In this document: one piece after another, positions 51,829 to 60,259 of the stretch | Position numbering within the stretch: the stretch's first letter is position 1 | How the letters are laid out: the number at the start of each line of letters is the position of its first letter | Notes under the pieces: generated by a model | Seen by the model: the letters and a program-made list of their open reading frames with translations, nothing else | What the model was told of the DNA's origin: nothing | Database searches by the model: none | NCBI RefSeq assembly: GCF_027627575.1 | Contig: NZ_CP114065.1 | Span: forward strand, 806,001 to 870,000 | From: Kribbella sp. CA-293567 | GTDB lineage: Bacteria > Actinomycetota > Actinomycetes > Propionibacteriales > Kribbellaceae | Reading direction: 5' to 3' | Length of the DNA: 64,000 bases | Made by a program: the position numbers and the translations under genes

Positions 51829-52917
51829 ATGACTACAGTCGAGGAGCAGTTGCTCCCCTCCGCTGAGCCAGTCCAGCTCGTCGACGAGCACGGCGGCCGG
51901 CACGACAGCCCGCAGTACGGGATGCCGGCGCCGGAGGCCCTCGTCGACGGTTACTCGCAGTTGGTGCAGGGCCGCAGGATCAACGACCAGGCCAGCGCGC
52001 TCGTCCGTCAGGGCCGGCTCGCCGTCTACCCGTCGTCGCACGGCCAGGAGGCCTGCCAGATCGCCGCCACGATGGTGCTCGGCGAGCAGGACTGGCTGTT
52101 CCCGACGTACCGGGACACCGTCTCGATCATCAGCCGCGGTGTCGACCCGATCGAGACGCTGACCCTGCTGCGCGGTGACTGGCACTCCGGCTACGACCCG
52201 TACGAGCACAACGTCGCGCCGCAGGCCACGCCGCTGGCCACCCAGTTGCTGCACGCGGTCGGGGTCGCGCACGCCGCGCGGCTCAAGGGCGAGGACACGG
52301 TCGTGATGGCACTGTGCGGTGACGGTGCCACCAGCGAGGGTGACTTCCACGAGGCGCTGAACTTCGCCGCGGTCTTCAAGGCGCCGGTGGTCTTCTTCAT
52401 CCAGAACAACGAGTACGCGATCTCCGTGCCGCTGGCCCGGCAGACGATCGCGCCTTCCCTTGCACACAAGGGCATCGGGTACGGCGTACCGGGGGAGCGG
52501 GTGGACGGCAACGACCTGGCCGCGCTGCTCGCGGTACTGGGGTCGGCTGTCGGCAAAGCGCGCGCCGGTGAAGGACCGCAGCTCATCGAGGCACACACCT
52601 ATCGCGTGCAGGCGCACACCAACGCCGACGACGCGACCCGCTATCGCAACGACGCAGAGGTCACCCCCTGGCTGGAGCGTGATCCGCTGAAGCGGCTGGA
52701 CGCCTACCTGTCGGGTGAGGGTCTGCTGAACGACGAGCAACGGGCCGAGGCAGCGGCGAAGGCCGACAAGATCGCCGAGGACCTGCGGGTCGGGCTGATG
52801 CAGGAGGTCTCGCCGGATCCGGCGGAGCTGTTCGCGCATCTCTACGCGACGCCGACGCCCCAGTTGAAGGAGCAGGCCGAGTTCCTGCAGGACGAGTTGT
52901 CGCGAGAGGAGGCCTGA
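51829..52917 (+). CDS. Branched-chain 2-oxoacid dehydrogenase E1 alpha
   Basis: 362 aa from MTTVEEQLLPSAEPVQLVDE with AGGAGGG ahead of the ATG. Thiamine-diphosphate site: GDGATSEGDFHEALNFAAVF and FIQNNEYAISVPL. Also YPSSHGQEACQIAATMVL and WLFPTYRDTVSIISRGVDP. With E1 beta it decarboxylates branched-chain 2-oxoacids, yielding acyl-CoA starters for branched fatty acids. An E3 (lipoamide dehydrogenase) gene is not in the cluster. Confidence 0.92.
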   Translation: MTTVEEQLLPSAEPVQLVDEHGGRHDSPQYGMPAPEALVDGYSQLVQGRRINDQASALVRQGRLAVYPSSHGQEACQIAATMVLGEQDWLFPTYRDTVSIISRGVDPIETLTLLRGDWHSGYDPYEHNVAPQATPLATQLLHAVGVAHAARLKGEDTVVMALCGDGATSEGDFHEALNFAAVFKAPVVFFIQNNEYAISVPLARQTIAPSLAHKGIGYGVPGERVDGNDLAALLAVLGSAVGKARAGEGPQLIEAHTYRVQAHTNADDATRYRNDAEVTPWLERDPLKRLDAYLSGEGLLNDEQRAEAAAKADKIAEDLRVGLMQEVSPDPAELFAHLYATPTPQLKEQAEFLQDELSREEA

Positions 52918-52919
52918 CC

Positions 52920-53906
52920 ATGGCGCACGAGAAGCTCTCCATGGCGCAGGCGCTGAACCAGGCGCTGCGGGACGCGATGCGGGCCGACGAGCGGGTGCTG
53001 ATGTTCGGCGAGGACGTCGGCGCGCTCGGTGGGGTGTTCCGGATCACCGACGGACTGACCGCCGAGTTCGGCGAGGACCGCTGCTTCGACACCCCGCTGG
53101 CCGAGGCCGGCATCGTCGGGATGGCGGTCGGGCTGGCGATGAACGGGATGCGGCCGGTGGTCGAGATGCAGTTCGACGCGTTCGGCTACCCGGCGTTCGA
53201 GCAGGTGGTCAGCCATGTCGCGAAGATGCGCAACCGGACCCGCGGCAAGGTCACGCTGCCGATGGTGATCCGGATGCCGTACGCCGGTGGCATCGGCGGG
53301 GTCGAGCACCACTGCGACTCCTCGGAGTCCTACTACGCCCACACGCCGGGGCTGACGGTCGTTGCTCCGAGCACCGTTTCGGACGCCTACACGTTGTTGC
53401 GCAGGGCAATCGAATTTCCGGACCCGGTCATCTTCATGGAGCCCAAGAAGCTCTACTGGGCGAAGGAAGAGGTCGAGCTGAGTGCCGGCGAGCCGGGGAT
53501 CGGGACGGCCGTCGTACGGCGGGAGGGCACCGACGCGACGCTGATCGCCTATGGGCCGTCGGTGCCGATCGCGATGGAGGCCGCCGAGGCCGCGGCGGCC
53601 GAGGGGCGGTCGCTGCAGGTGGTGGATCTGCGGTCGATCGTGCCGTTCGACGACGAGACGGTCTGTGCCGCTGTCCGCAGTACCGGCCGGGCCGTGGTGG
53701 TGGCCGAGGCCAGTGGGTTCGCGAGTGTCTCGTCGGAGATCGTCGCGCGGGTCACCGAGCGGTGCTTCCACTCGCTGGCGGCGCCGATCCGCCGGGTGAC
53801 CGGGTTCGACATCCCGTATCCGCCGCCGAAGCTCGAGCGGCACCAGCTGCCCGGCGTCGACCGGATCCTCGATGCTGTCGACAGCCTGCAGTGGGAGGAC
53901 TCGTGA
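52920..53906 (+). CDS. Branched-chain 2-oxoacid dehydrogenase E1 beta
   Basis: 328 aa. ALNQALRDAMRADERVLMFG, EDVGALGGVFRITDGLTAEF, and RPVVEMQFDAFGYPAFEQVV are typical of transketolase-like beta subunits, with VEHHCDSSESYYAHTPGLTV in the interface region. It starts 2 nt after the E1 alpha stop and its own stop overlaps E2. Confidence 0.93.
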   Translation: MAHEKLSMAQALNQALRDAMRADERVLMFGEDVGALGGVFRITDGLTAEFGEDRCFDTPLAEAGIVGMAVGLAMNGMRPVVEMQFDAFGYPAFEQVVSHVAKMRNRTRGKVTLPMVIRMPYAGGIGGVEHHCDSSESYYAHTPGLTVVAPSTVSDAYTLLRRAIEFPDPVIFMEPKKLYWAKEEVELSAGEPGIGTAVVRREGTDATLIAYGPSVPIAMEAAEAAAAEGRSLQVVDLRSIVPFDDETVCAAVRSTGRAVVVAEASGFASVSSEIVARVTERCFHSLAAPIRRVTGFDIPYPPPKLERHQLPGVDRILDAVDSLQWEDS

Positions 53907-55183
53907 GCGCGACCCAGACATTTCTGCTGCCGGATCTCGGTGAAGGGCTGACGGAGGCGGAGATCGTCCGCTGGCTGGTCGAGGTCGGCGACGTGGTCGC
54001 GGTCGACGCTCCGGTGGCCGAGGTCGAGACCGCCAAGTCGATCGTCGAGGTGCCGTCGCCGTACGCCGGGGTGGTCGCGGAGCTCCACGGGACCGCTGGT
54101 TCCACCGTCGACGTCGGCAAGCCGCTGATCACGATCGGCGTTCTGGCGCCGGCGGCCGAAACCTACCGCGAGGAAGAGAAGGCCGGCTCGGGCAACGTCC
54201 TGATCGGTTACGGCACGCCCGAGTCGGCAGGATCGGGCCGGCGCCGCATGCCTCGCAGTACGGTCGTCGAGTCCGTGGTGGAGAAGGCACCGGCGCGTTC
54301 CACTGTGCCGTTGGTGATCTCACCGCTGGTTCGGCGGATGGCCAAGGACGCGAAGATCGATCTGCATGCGGTGACTGGGTCCGGCGCGGGCGGGTTGATC
54401 GTTCGGCGCGATGTCGAGGCCGCCATTGCCGGCCAGAAGCCTGCTCTGGTTGAGGAAACTGTTGGAACGGTCGAGTCGCGAACCGGGCTGGCCGAGCTTC
54501 GGCGGATTCCGGTGAGTGGGTTCCGGAAGGCCGTGGCGAGCACCCTGAGCCGGAGCCGGCGGGAGATCCCGGAGGCCACGACCTGGGTGGATGTGGACGC
54601 GACCGCGCTGCTCGAGGTCCGGGAATCGTTGCGCACGGCGACAGACGCCGGACCGGGGCTGCTCGCGCTGATGGCACGGTTCGTGGTGGCCGGGCTGAAG
54701 AAGTACCCGGAGCTCAACGGTTTCGTGGACACCGAGCGGGACGAGCTCGTGCAGTACGACGGGGTCAACCTCGGGCTGGCGGCCCAGACCGAGCGCGGAC
54801 TCGTCGTACCGGCCGTGGCGGACGCGCACCTGTTGACCGCGCGGGGGCTGGACCGGGAGATCCGGCGGCTGACCAGCGCGGCGCGCGACGGGAAGCTGAC
54901 GCCGCACGAGCTGTCGTGCGGATCCTTCACGCTGAACAACTACGGCAGCTTCGGGGTCGACGGCAGCGCTGCGATCATCAACCACCCGCAGGTGGCGATC
55001 CTCGGCGTCGGCCGGATCATCGACCGGCCGTGGGTGGTCGACGGTCAGCTCGCGGTCCGCAAGCTGACCCAGTTGTCGCTGGTCTTCGACCACCGGGTCT
55101 GTGACGGCGGGACGGCGGCCGGCTTCCTCCGCTTCGTCGCTGACGCCTTCGAGTCACCGGCCTCGGCGCTAGCGGACCTCTAA
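53903..55183 (+). CDS. Branched-chain 2-oxoacid dehydrogenase E2 (dihydrolipoyl acyltransferase)
   Basis: 426 aa, GTG start overlapping E1 beta (GTGA). Lipoyl domain with the modified lysine in VETAKSIVEVPSPYAG; subunit-binding domain ISPLVRRMAKDAKIDLHAVT near residue 135; catalytic domain with LNNYGSFGVDGSAAIINHPQ and the catalytic His in LVFDHRVCDGGTAAGF. It overlaps the convergent TetR gene by 4 bp. Confidence 0.93.
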   Translation: MSATQTFLLPDLGEGLTEAEIVRWLVEVGDVVAVDAPVAEVETAKSIVEVPSPYAGVVAELHGTAGSTVDVGKPLITIGVLAPAAETYREEEKAGSGNVLIGYGTPESAGSGRRRMPRSTVVESVVEKAPARSTVPLVISPLVRRMAKDAKIDLHAVTGSGAGGLIVRRDVEAAIAGQKPALVEETVGTVESRTGLAELRRIPVSGFRKAVASTLSRSRREIPEATTWVDVDATALLEVRESLRTATDAGPGLLALMARFVVAGLKKYPELNGFVDTERDELVQYDGVNLGLAAQTERGLVVPAVADAHLLTARGLDREIRRLTSAARDGKLTPHELSCGSFTLNNYGSFGVDGSAAIINHPQVAILGVGRIIDRPWVVDGQLAVRKLTQLSLVFDHRVCDGGTAAGFLRFVADAFESPASALADL

Positions 55184-55887
55184 ATCAGCTGTCGCGGGCG
55201 CAACCCGATCAGGATGGCTCGGAGACCGGTTCGGAAGCGTGCTTCCGGGCCGGCCGAGTCGTCCCGGCTGAGGTAGGCGGCCAGGGTGCCGGCGCCGATT
55301 CCCAGTTGGTCGCCCGCGGCCGATGCCCACTCGGCTTCTGTCAGACGGCTCCTGCGGACGGTCGCGGTCCACGCGGCATCCGTCACCGCGGCTCCGACGA
55401 CGTAGTGGAAGACCGCCGAGACGGCGGCGTCCAGGTAGATGCCCTTGAAGCCGGCCGACTTGAGGATGGCCAGCATCCGCTCGGCGTACGCCTGGTAGTT
55501 CGGCCCGAGCCCGGCGTGGCTCGCCATCAACTGCGCCGCCCACGGATGCTCGGCCAGTACGCCGTACGCAGCGTGCGCCAGCACCGTCAACCGATCTCGC
55601 CAGTCGCCCTCTTCGGCCGGAACCAGCGCCTCGGCGAGCACGGTGTCGACCGCCAGCTCGAGCAGATCGTCCTTGTTGGCCACTCGCCAGTACAGCGCCG
55701 AGGTCGCCGCTGTCCCGAGCTCGGCAGCCAGCCTGCGCATCGACAGTTTCTCCAGCCCGTCGCGGCTGAGCATCTCGATCGCCGCCCGGACGATGTCCTC
55801 CCGGCTCAGCGGTGCCCGGGTCTCGTCCGGATCGGCCCGCAGCCACACCGAACCGAGCACTGTCTTCGCATCCGCCTCGCGTGCCAT
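55180..55887 (-). CDS. TetR-family transcriptional regulator
   Basis: 235 aa. HTH: REDIVRAAIEMLSRDGLEKL, SMRRLAAELGTAATSALYWR, VANKDDLLELAVD. The C-terminal domain (TetR_C type) is unassigned. The start is near a perfect inverted repeat (55905-55935), suggesting autoregulation. Confidence 0.9.
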   Translation of the reverse strand: MAREADAKTVLGSVWLRADPDETRAPLSREDIVRAAIEMLSRDGLEKLSMRRLAAELGTAATSALYWRVANKDDLLELAVDTVLAEALVPAEEGDWRDRLTVLAHAAYGVLAEHPWAAQLMASHAGLGPNYQAYAERMLAILKSAGFKGIYLDAAVSAVFHYVVGAAVTDAAWTATVRRSRLTEAEWASAAGDQLGIGAGTLAAYLSRDDSAGPEARFRTGLRAILIGLRPRQLI

Positions 55888-55904
55888 AGTCCGGATCTTA
55901 ACTG

Positions 55905-55935
55905 AAACGGCGTCTCAGATAACAACACGCCGTTT
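55905..55935. promoter_or_regulatory. Inverted repeat, probable TetR operator
   Basis: AAACGGCGT (55905-55913) and ACGCCGTTT (55927-55935) are perfectly complementary with a 13-bp spacer, starting 18 bp upstream of the TetR start codon. Confidence 0.65.
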
Positions 55936-55951
55936 TACCATCGGCAGAACG

Positions 55952-55980
55952 AAGGGCCGGTCCCCGTGGGACCGGCCCTT
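55952..55980 (-). terminator. Terminator of the protease gene
   Basis: AAGGGCCGGTCCC and GGGACCGGCCCTT form a 13-bp perfect stem with a 3-nt loop, 16 bp after the protease stop. On the reverse strand it is followed by CGTTCTGCC rather than a long U-tract. Confidence 0.8.
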
Positions 55981-55996
55981 CGCGGAAACGGTGGAG

Positions 55997-56794
55997 CTAG
56001 TTGTTGATCTGCGTCTGCAGCGCGGAGGCGTAGGACGCGACCTCGGCGTAGACGCCCGGGTTGCCGGCGTCGGCGCAGCCGATACCCCAGGAGACGACAC
56101 CGAAGAGCCGGCCGTTCAGGACCAGCGGGCCGCCGGAGTCGCCCTGGCAGGAGTCCTTGCCGCCGGCCTTGTAGCCGGCGCAGATCTCGCCGTTCGCGAC
56201 ATAGTCGTAGCTGGCGTAGACGTTGCCGCAGTAGGCGTCACCGAGGACCGGGGTGAGCACCTTCTGCAGGCGGTTCGCCGGGCCGGTGCCCTCGGTGTTG
56301 CCGTAACCGTAGACGGTCGGCTGGGCGCCGACGGCGTCCGCGGCGCGGCTGGTCTCCAGCGGCAGGGTCGGTACGCCGGTGAACGGCGTGGTCAGGGTCA
56401 GCACGGCGACGTCGTGGCCGGGCACCTGGCCGTACAGCGGGTCCTTCCAGATCTTGGCGATCTTCGAGGTCCTGCCGCCGGTGCTCGAGTTCAGGTTGTC
56501 GCGGCCCTGGATCGCCGTGTAGGTACTCCGCGGCTGGTTGAGGCAGTGCGCGGCGGTGACGATCTTGTTCGCCTTGACCAGCGTGGCGCCGCAGTACTGG
56601 TCGACCGGGGACGACGAGTTGCTGTTGTTCAGCGCGATCATCCACGGGACCTGCGCGGTGCTGGCGGTGGTGCCGCCGACGATGTTGGCGCCGGGCGGGG
56701 GCGTCCGGGCCTCGGCGGTGCCGATCGCACCGGCCGACGCGAGGGCGACCACACCGGCGGCGAGCACTGCGCGGAACTTGAACTTTCCTGACAT
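55997..56794 (-). CDS. Secreted trypsin-like serine protease (S1 family)
   Basis: 265 aa. Signal peptide AVLAAGVVALASAGAIGTAE, short propeptide, then IVGGTTASTAQVPWMIAL as mature N-terminus. Catalytic triad: His in IVTAAHCLN, Asp in GHDVAVLTL, Ser in DSCQGDSGGPL. The Asp six residues before the Ser gives trypsin-like (Lys/Arg) specificity. Six cysteines can make three disulfides. Confidence 0.95.
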   Translation of the reverse strand: MSGKFKFRAVLAAGVVALASAGAIGTAEARTPPPGANIVGGTTASTAQVPWMIALNNSNSSSPVDQYCGATLVKANKIVTAAHCLNQPRSTYTAIQGRDNLNSSTGGRTSKIAKIWKDPLYGQVPGHDVAVLTLTTPFTGVPTLPLETSRAADAVGAQPTVYGYGNTEGTGPANRLQKVLTPVLGDAYCGNVYASYDYVANGEICAGYKAGGKDSCQGDSGGPLVLNGRLFGVVSWGIGCADAGNPGVYAEVASYASALQTQINN

Positions 56795-56970
56795 GCCTCA
56801 CGCTCCAAGGTTCTGTCGGGCCACCATGGGCGGGGCGGCCGTATGCAGAGAAGAGTTAGGCGTTCACACTGCGTAGCGCAAGCGATCGGTTGGGCACATC
56901 GGTGACGTCCGCAGTCCCGTGCCAGCGGGCGGGGTGCTTCGGCCTGCTGATCCGACGCGGCAAAACCCGC

Positions 56971-57000
56971 GCCACGACGCCGAAAATCCGGTGTCGTGGC
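56971..57000 (-). terminator. Terminator of the MFS-aldo/keto reductase operon
   Basis: GCCACGACGCCG and CGGTGTCGTGGC pair over 12 bp with one G-T wobble; on the reverse strand the hairpin is followed by GCGCGGGTTTTG. It is 50 bp downstream of the reductase stop. Confidence 0.65.
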
Positions 57001-57050
57001 GACGGGCCGGCCGGCCAGCAGGTTTTCCCGCGACTTGCCGGCCCGCACCC

Positions 57051-57878
57051 TCAGACGGCGTTGAAGGTGTCCGGATCCGGTCCGGTCCGCTCGCCGCGCT
57101 CCAGACCCGACACCGCGTCCAGGTCGGCGGCGGTGAGCTCGAAGTCGAAGACCGCGAAGTTCTCCCGGACCCGGGCCGGGGTGACCGACTTGGGGATCAC
57201 GACGTTGCCGAGCTGCAGGTGCCAGCGCAGGACGATCTGGGCCGGTGTCCGGTCGTACTTCGCGGCCAGTTCGGTGATCGGGGCCTCCGACAACAGCGAG
57301 CCGCCCTTGGCCAGCGGGCTCCACGCCTCGGTGGCGATCCCGTGCTCGTTGCCATAGGCCCGTACCGCGTCCTGCTGCAGGTACGGGTGCAGCTCGATCT
57401 GGTTCACGGCCGGGACGACCGGCGAGACCGACGCCAGGTGCTGAAGGTGGGCCGGCTGGAAGTTGGAGACGCCGATCGCGCGGACGGCGCCGTCGGCGTA
57501 CAGCTTCTCGAGGGCACGCCAGCTGTCGGCGTACTTGCCGAGCTCGGGGGCCGGCCAGTGGATCAGGTACAGGTCGAGGAAGTCCAGTCCCAGCAGGCCG
57601 CGGCTGCGTTCGAAGGCGGCGAGCGTCTCCTGGTAGCCCTGGTCGGCGTTCCACAGCTTGGTGGTGACGAAGAGCTCTTCGCGGGCCAGACCGGAGGAGG
57701 CGAGTGCCTTCCCGACGCCGGCCTCGTTCTGGTACGCCGCCGCCGTGTCGATGCTGCGGTAGCCGGCATCGAGGGCAGTAGTGACGGCCGCGGTGGTCTC
57801 CGCGTCCGGCACCTGGAAGACGCCGAAGCCGAGTTGGGGCATCTCGACGCCGTTGTTGAGTTTCAGGGTGGGGATCAT
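57051..57878 (-). CDS. Aldo/keto reductase
   Basis: 275 aa, (beta/alpha)8 barrel using NADPH. The tetrad is seen as YRSIDTAAAYQNE (Asp, Tyr), VTTKLWN (Lys) and YLIHWPAP (His). Cofactor segment IPKSVTPARVRENFAVFDFE. It is of the 2,5-diketo-gluconate-reductase-like group. It starts 12 bp after the MFS gene in one operon, likely under the divergent MarR. Confidence 0.93.
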   Translation of the reverse strand: MIPTLKLNNGVEMPQLGFGVFQVPDAETTAAVTTALDAGYRSIDTAAAYQNEAGVGKALASSGLAREELFVTTKLWNADQGYQETLAAFERSRGLLGLDFLDLYLIHWPAPELGKYADSWRALEKLYADGAVRAIGVSNFQPAHLQHLASVSPVVPAVNQIELHPYLQQDAVRAYGNEHGIATEAWSPLAKGGSLLSEAPITELAAKYDRTPAQIVLRWHLQLGNVVIPKSVTPARVRENFAVFDFELTAADLDAVSGLERGERTGPDPDTFNAV

Positions 57879-57890
57879 CAGTTCAGTTCC

Positions 57891-59075
57891 TTAGACAGTG
57901 GTGAGGACAGGTTCAGGAGTCGAGGTGGTCCGCCGGCGGCGATCCAGCAGACCGGAGGTGAGCGCGACGGCGAGGCCGGCCGTGGCCAGCGCGGCGCCGA
58001 CCCAGTTGGGGGCCGTGTACCCGAGGCCATGCTCGATCGTGAGCCCGCCGAGGTAGGCGCCGACCGCATTGCCGAGGTTGAAAGCGGCGATGTTGGCAGC
58101 CGAAGCGAGCGCCGGAGCGCCGCCCGCCTTGTCCATCACCCGCTTCTGCAGCGGTGCCACGGTCGCGAAGCCGGCGGCGCCGAACAGCGCGATCGTTATC
58201 GCCGCAGGCACTCGCCCGTGGGCGGTGAAGACGAAGGCCGCCAGTACGACGGCCAGCAGCGCGAGGATCACGTACAGGCTGGGCATCAGCGAGCGGTCCG
58301 CCGCCTTGCCGCCGAGCAGGTTGCCGACCACCAGGCCGCCGCCGAACAGCACGAGCAGCCAGGTGACGGCACCGGACGAGAAGCCCGCCACCTCGGTCAT
58401 CATCGGCGCGATGTAGGTGAAGGACGCGAACACCCCGGCGAAGCCGAGCGCGGTCATCGCCAGCGCGAGCCAGACCTGCAGGTTGCGGAAGACCGCCAGT
58501 TCGCTGCGCAGCCCTGGTCCTTCGCTGACACTCTGCCGGGGGAGCAGCAACAGGATGCCGAGCAGTCCGATCACGCCCAGCGCGGTGACCGCCCAGAAGG
58601 TCGATCGCCAGCCGAACTGCTGGCCGAGCGCGGTACCACCCGGTACGCCGAAGACGTTCGCGACGGTGAGTCCGGTGAACATCAGCGCGATCGCGCTGGC
58701 CTGCTTCGCCTTCGGTACCAGCGACGCGGCGACCACGGAGCCGACACCGAAGAAGGCGCCGTGGGCGAGGGCGGCGACGATCCGGCCGGTCATCAGTACG
58801 CCGTACGACGGCGCCAGCGCGGAGATCAGGTTGCCGGCGACGAACACGCCCATCAGCGCGATCAGCACCGTCTTGCGGGAGATCCTGGCGCCGATCGCGG
58901 TCAGCAGCGGCGCGCCGACCACGACGCCCAGGGCGTAGCCGGAGATCAGCAGACCGGCCGACGGGATGCTGACGCCGAAGTCGGTGGCGACCTCGGGCAG
59001 CAGTCCCATGATGACGAACTCGGTGGTACCGATCCCGAAGGCACCGATGGCCAGTGCCCATAAGGCGGCAGGCAT
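57891..59075 (-). CDS. MFS efflux transporter (AraJ/Cmx type)
   Basis: 394 aa with about 12 membrane helices: ALWALAIGAFGIGTTEFVIM, YALGVVVGAPLLTAIGARIS and VLIALMGVFVAGNLISALAP. GTTEFVIMGLLPEVATDFGV is a signature of the DHA1 drug or arabinose-efflux group. The adjacent MarR and the inverted repeat between them suggest inducible efflux of a toxic compound. Confidence 0.92.
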   Translation of the reverse strand: MPAALWALAIGAFGIGTTEFVIMGLLPEVATDFGVSIPSAGLLISGYALGVVVGAPLLTAIGARISRKTVLIALMGVFVAGNLISALAPSYGVLMTGRIVAALAHGAFFGVGSVVAASLVPKAKQASAIALMFTGLTVANVFGVPGGTALGQQFGWRSTFWAVTALGVIGLLGILLLLPRQSVSEGPGLRSELAVFRNLQVWLALAMTALGFAGVFASFTYIAPMMTEVAGFSSGAVTWLLVLFGGGLVVGNLLGGKAADRSLMPSLYVILALLAVVLAAFVFTAHGRVPAAITIALFGAAGFATVAPLQKRVMDKAGGAPALASAANIAAFNLGNAVGAYLGGLTIEHGLGYTAPNWVGAALATAGLAVALTSGLLDRRRRTTSTPEPVLTTV

Positions 59076-59143
59076 GGTGATTTCTCCTTGAATGTAGTCT
59101 TGTGACTGTTACCGGCGTCCGCGATAGTTGCACACGCGGACTA

Positions 59144-59172
59144 TTGCATGAGCCTCATGCTGCCTCATGCAA
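59144..59172. promoter_or_regulatory. MarR operator between divergent MFS and MarR genes
   Basis: TTGCATGAG (59144-59152) and CTCATGCAA (59164-59172) form an exact inverted repeat with an 11-bp spacer that itself contains CTCATGC. Confidence 0.75.
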
Positions 59173-59218
59173 CGGTAAAGTTCAAGTGAGGTCTGAATGG
59201 TGCGGTGAAGGAGGAGCT

Positions 59219-59674
59219 GTGGGACTACCGGATGACGCTGCTGAGGCGCGCGCGCAGGGCTGGCGGACCCTGGCCGCTCTGCATGCCCGGATCGAGGACG
59301 AGCTGGAGCGTGCGCTGCAGAAGCAGCACGGGCTGTCGGTCAGCGAGTACTCCGTGCTCGACGTGCTGGCCCGGCAGGACGAGCACCACCTGCGGATGAA
59401 TCAGCTCTCGAACGCGGTCGTGCTCAGTCAGTCGGCCACCACCCGCCTGGTGAACCGGCTCGAGGACCGCAAGCTGCTGGAGCGCTACCTGTGCCCGACC
59501 GACCGCCGGGGTATCTACACCGAGGTCACCGAGGCCGGCCGCGCTCTCCTCGCCGAAGCCGAGCCGACGCACGACGAAGTACTGACCGGCGCGCTGCGCA
59601 ACGCTGCCGAGTTCCCGGAGCTGGCGCCGCTGGTCGACGCCCTCGCACAGCTCGCCCTCCCGGCGAAAACCTGA
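59219..59674 (+). CDS. MarR-family transcriptional regulator
   Basis: 151 aa, GTG start with GGAGGAG close upstream. Winged helix: SVSEYSVLDVLARQDEHHLR, QLSNAVVLSQSATTRLVNRL, EDRKLLERYLCPTDRRGIYT. Probably represses the divergent MFS-reductase operon through the repeat at 59144. Confidence 0.92.
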   Translation: MGLPDDAAEARAQGWRTLAALHARIEDELERALQKQHGLSVSEYSVLDVLARQDEHHLRMNQLSNAVVLSQSATTRLVNRLEDRKLLERYLCPTDRRGIYTEVTEAGRALLAEAEPTHDEVLTGALRNAAEFPELAPLVDALAQLALPAKT

Positions 59675-59715
59675 CCCTGGGGTTGCGATCGGCCGGTTGG
59701 GGGCACCGACCTGTC

Positions 59716-60183
59716 ATGAGTGACAACGGGTCCATCACTGTCAGCCGCACGATCAACGCCTCGACGAAGGATCTGTTCGACGTCCTCACCAACCCTGAAC
59801 GGCACGCTGAGCTGGACGGCTCCGGGTTCGTGGTCAGTGACGAGAAGACCGACCGGATCACCGCCACCGGCCAGGTGTTCCGGATGAACATGACCGGTGA
59901 CCACATGAGCGGCGACTACCAGACCGACAACACCGTCGTCGGCTACGACCCGAACCACCTGGTCGCCTGGCAGACCGCACCCGCGGGCAGCGAGCCGGCC
60001 GGCTGGCAGTGGATCTGGGAGCTCAAGGCCCTCGATTCCGGCGACACCGACGTCACCCTGACCTACGACTGGTCGAAGGTGACCGACCGCGAGATCCTCC
60101 AGAAGGTGACCTTCCCGCTGGTCCAGCAGAGCCAGCTCGAAGACTCTCTCGGCAACCTGGCCGCGGCCGTCGTCAAGAACTGA
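59716..60183 (+). CDS. SRPBCC-fold protein
   Basis: 155 aa. Hydrophobic-cavity helix-grip fold: GSITVSRTINASTKDLFDVL, then AWQTAPAGSEPAGWQWIWEL and DTDVTLTYDWSKVTDREILQ. Such proteins bind small lipophilic ligands. Single gene followed by a hairpin. Confidence 0.85.
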   Translation: MSDNGSITVSRTINASTKDLFDVLTNPERHAELDGSGFVVSDEKTDRITATGQVFRMNMTGDHMSGDYQTDNTVVGYDPNHLVAWQTAPAGSEPAGWQWIWELKALDSGDTDVTLTYDWSKVTDREILQKVTFPLVQQSQLEDSLGNLAAAVVKN

Positions 60184-60217
60184 TCTGGAGCCTGTGGGTT
60201 CGCTGAAGAACCCGGCT

Positions 60218-60255
60218 CGATCCTGGTCCGGCGGGTAGTCCGCCGGTCAGGATCG
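60218..60255 (+). terminator. Hairpin ending the SRPBCC gene, 4 bp before the next start
   Basis: CGATCCTG/CAGGATCG and the inner CCGGCGG/CCGCCGG make a 15-bp stem with one interior mismatch and a 5-nt loop, followed by TTCT. The next ATG begins at 60260. Confidence 0.6.
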
Positions 60256-60259
60256 TTCT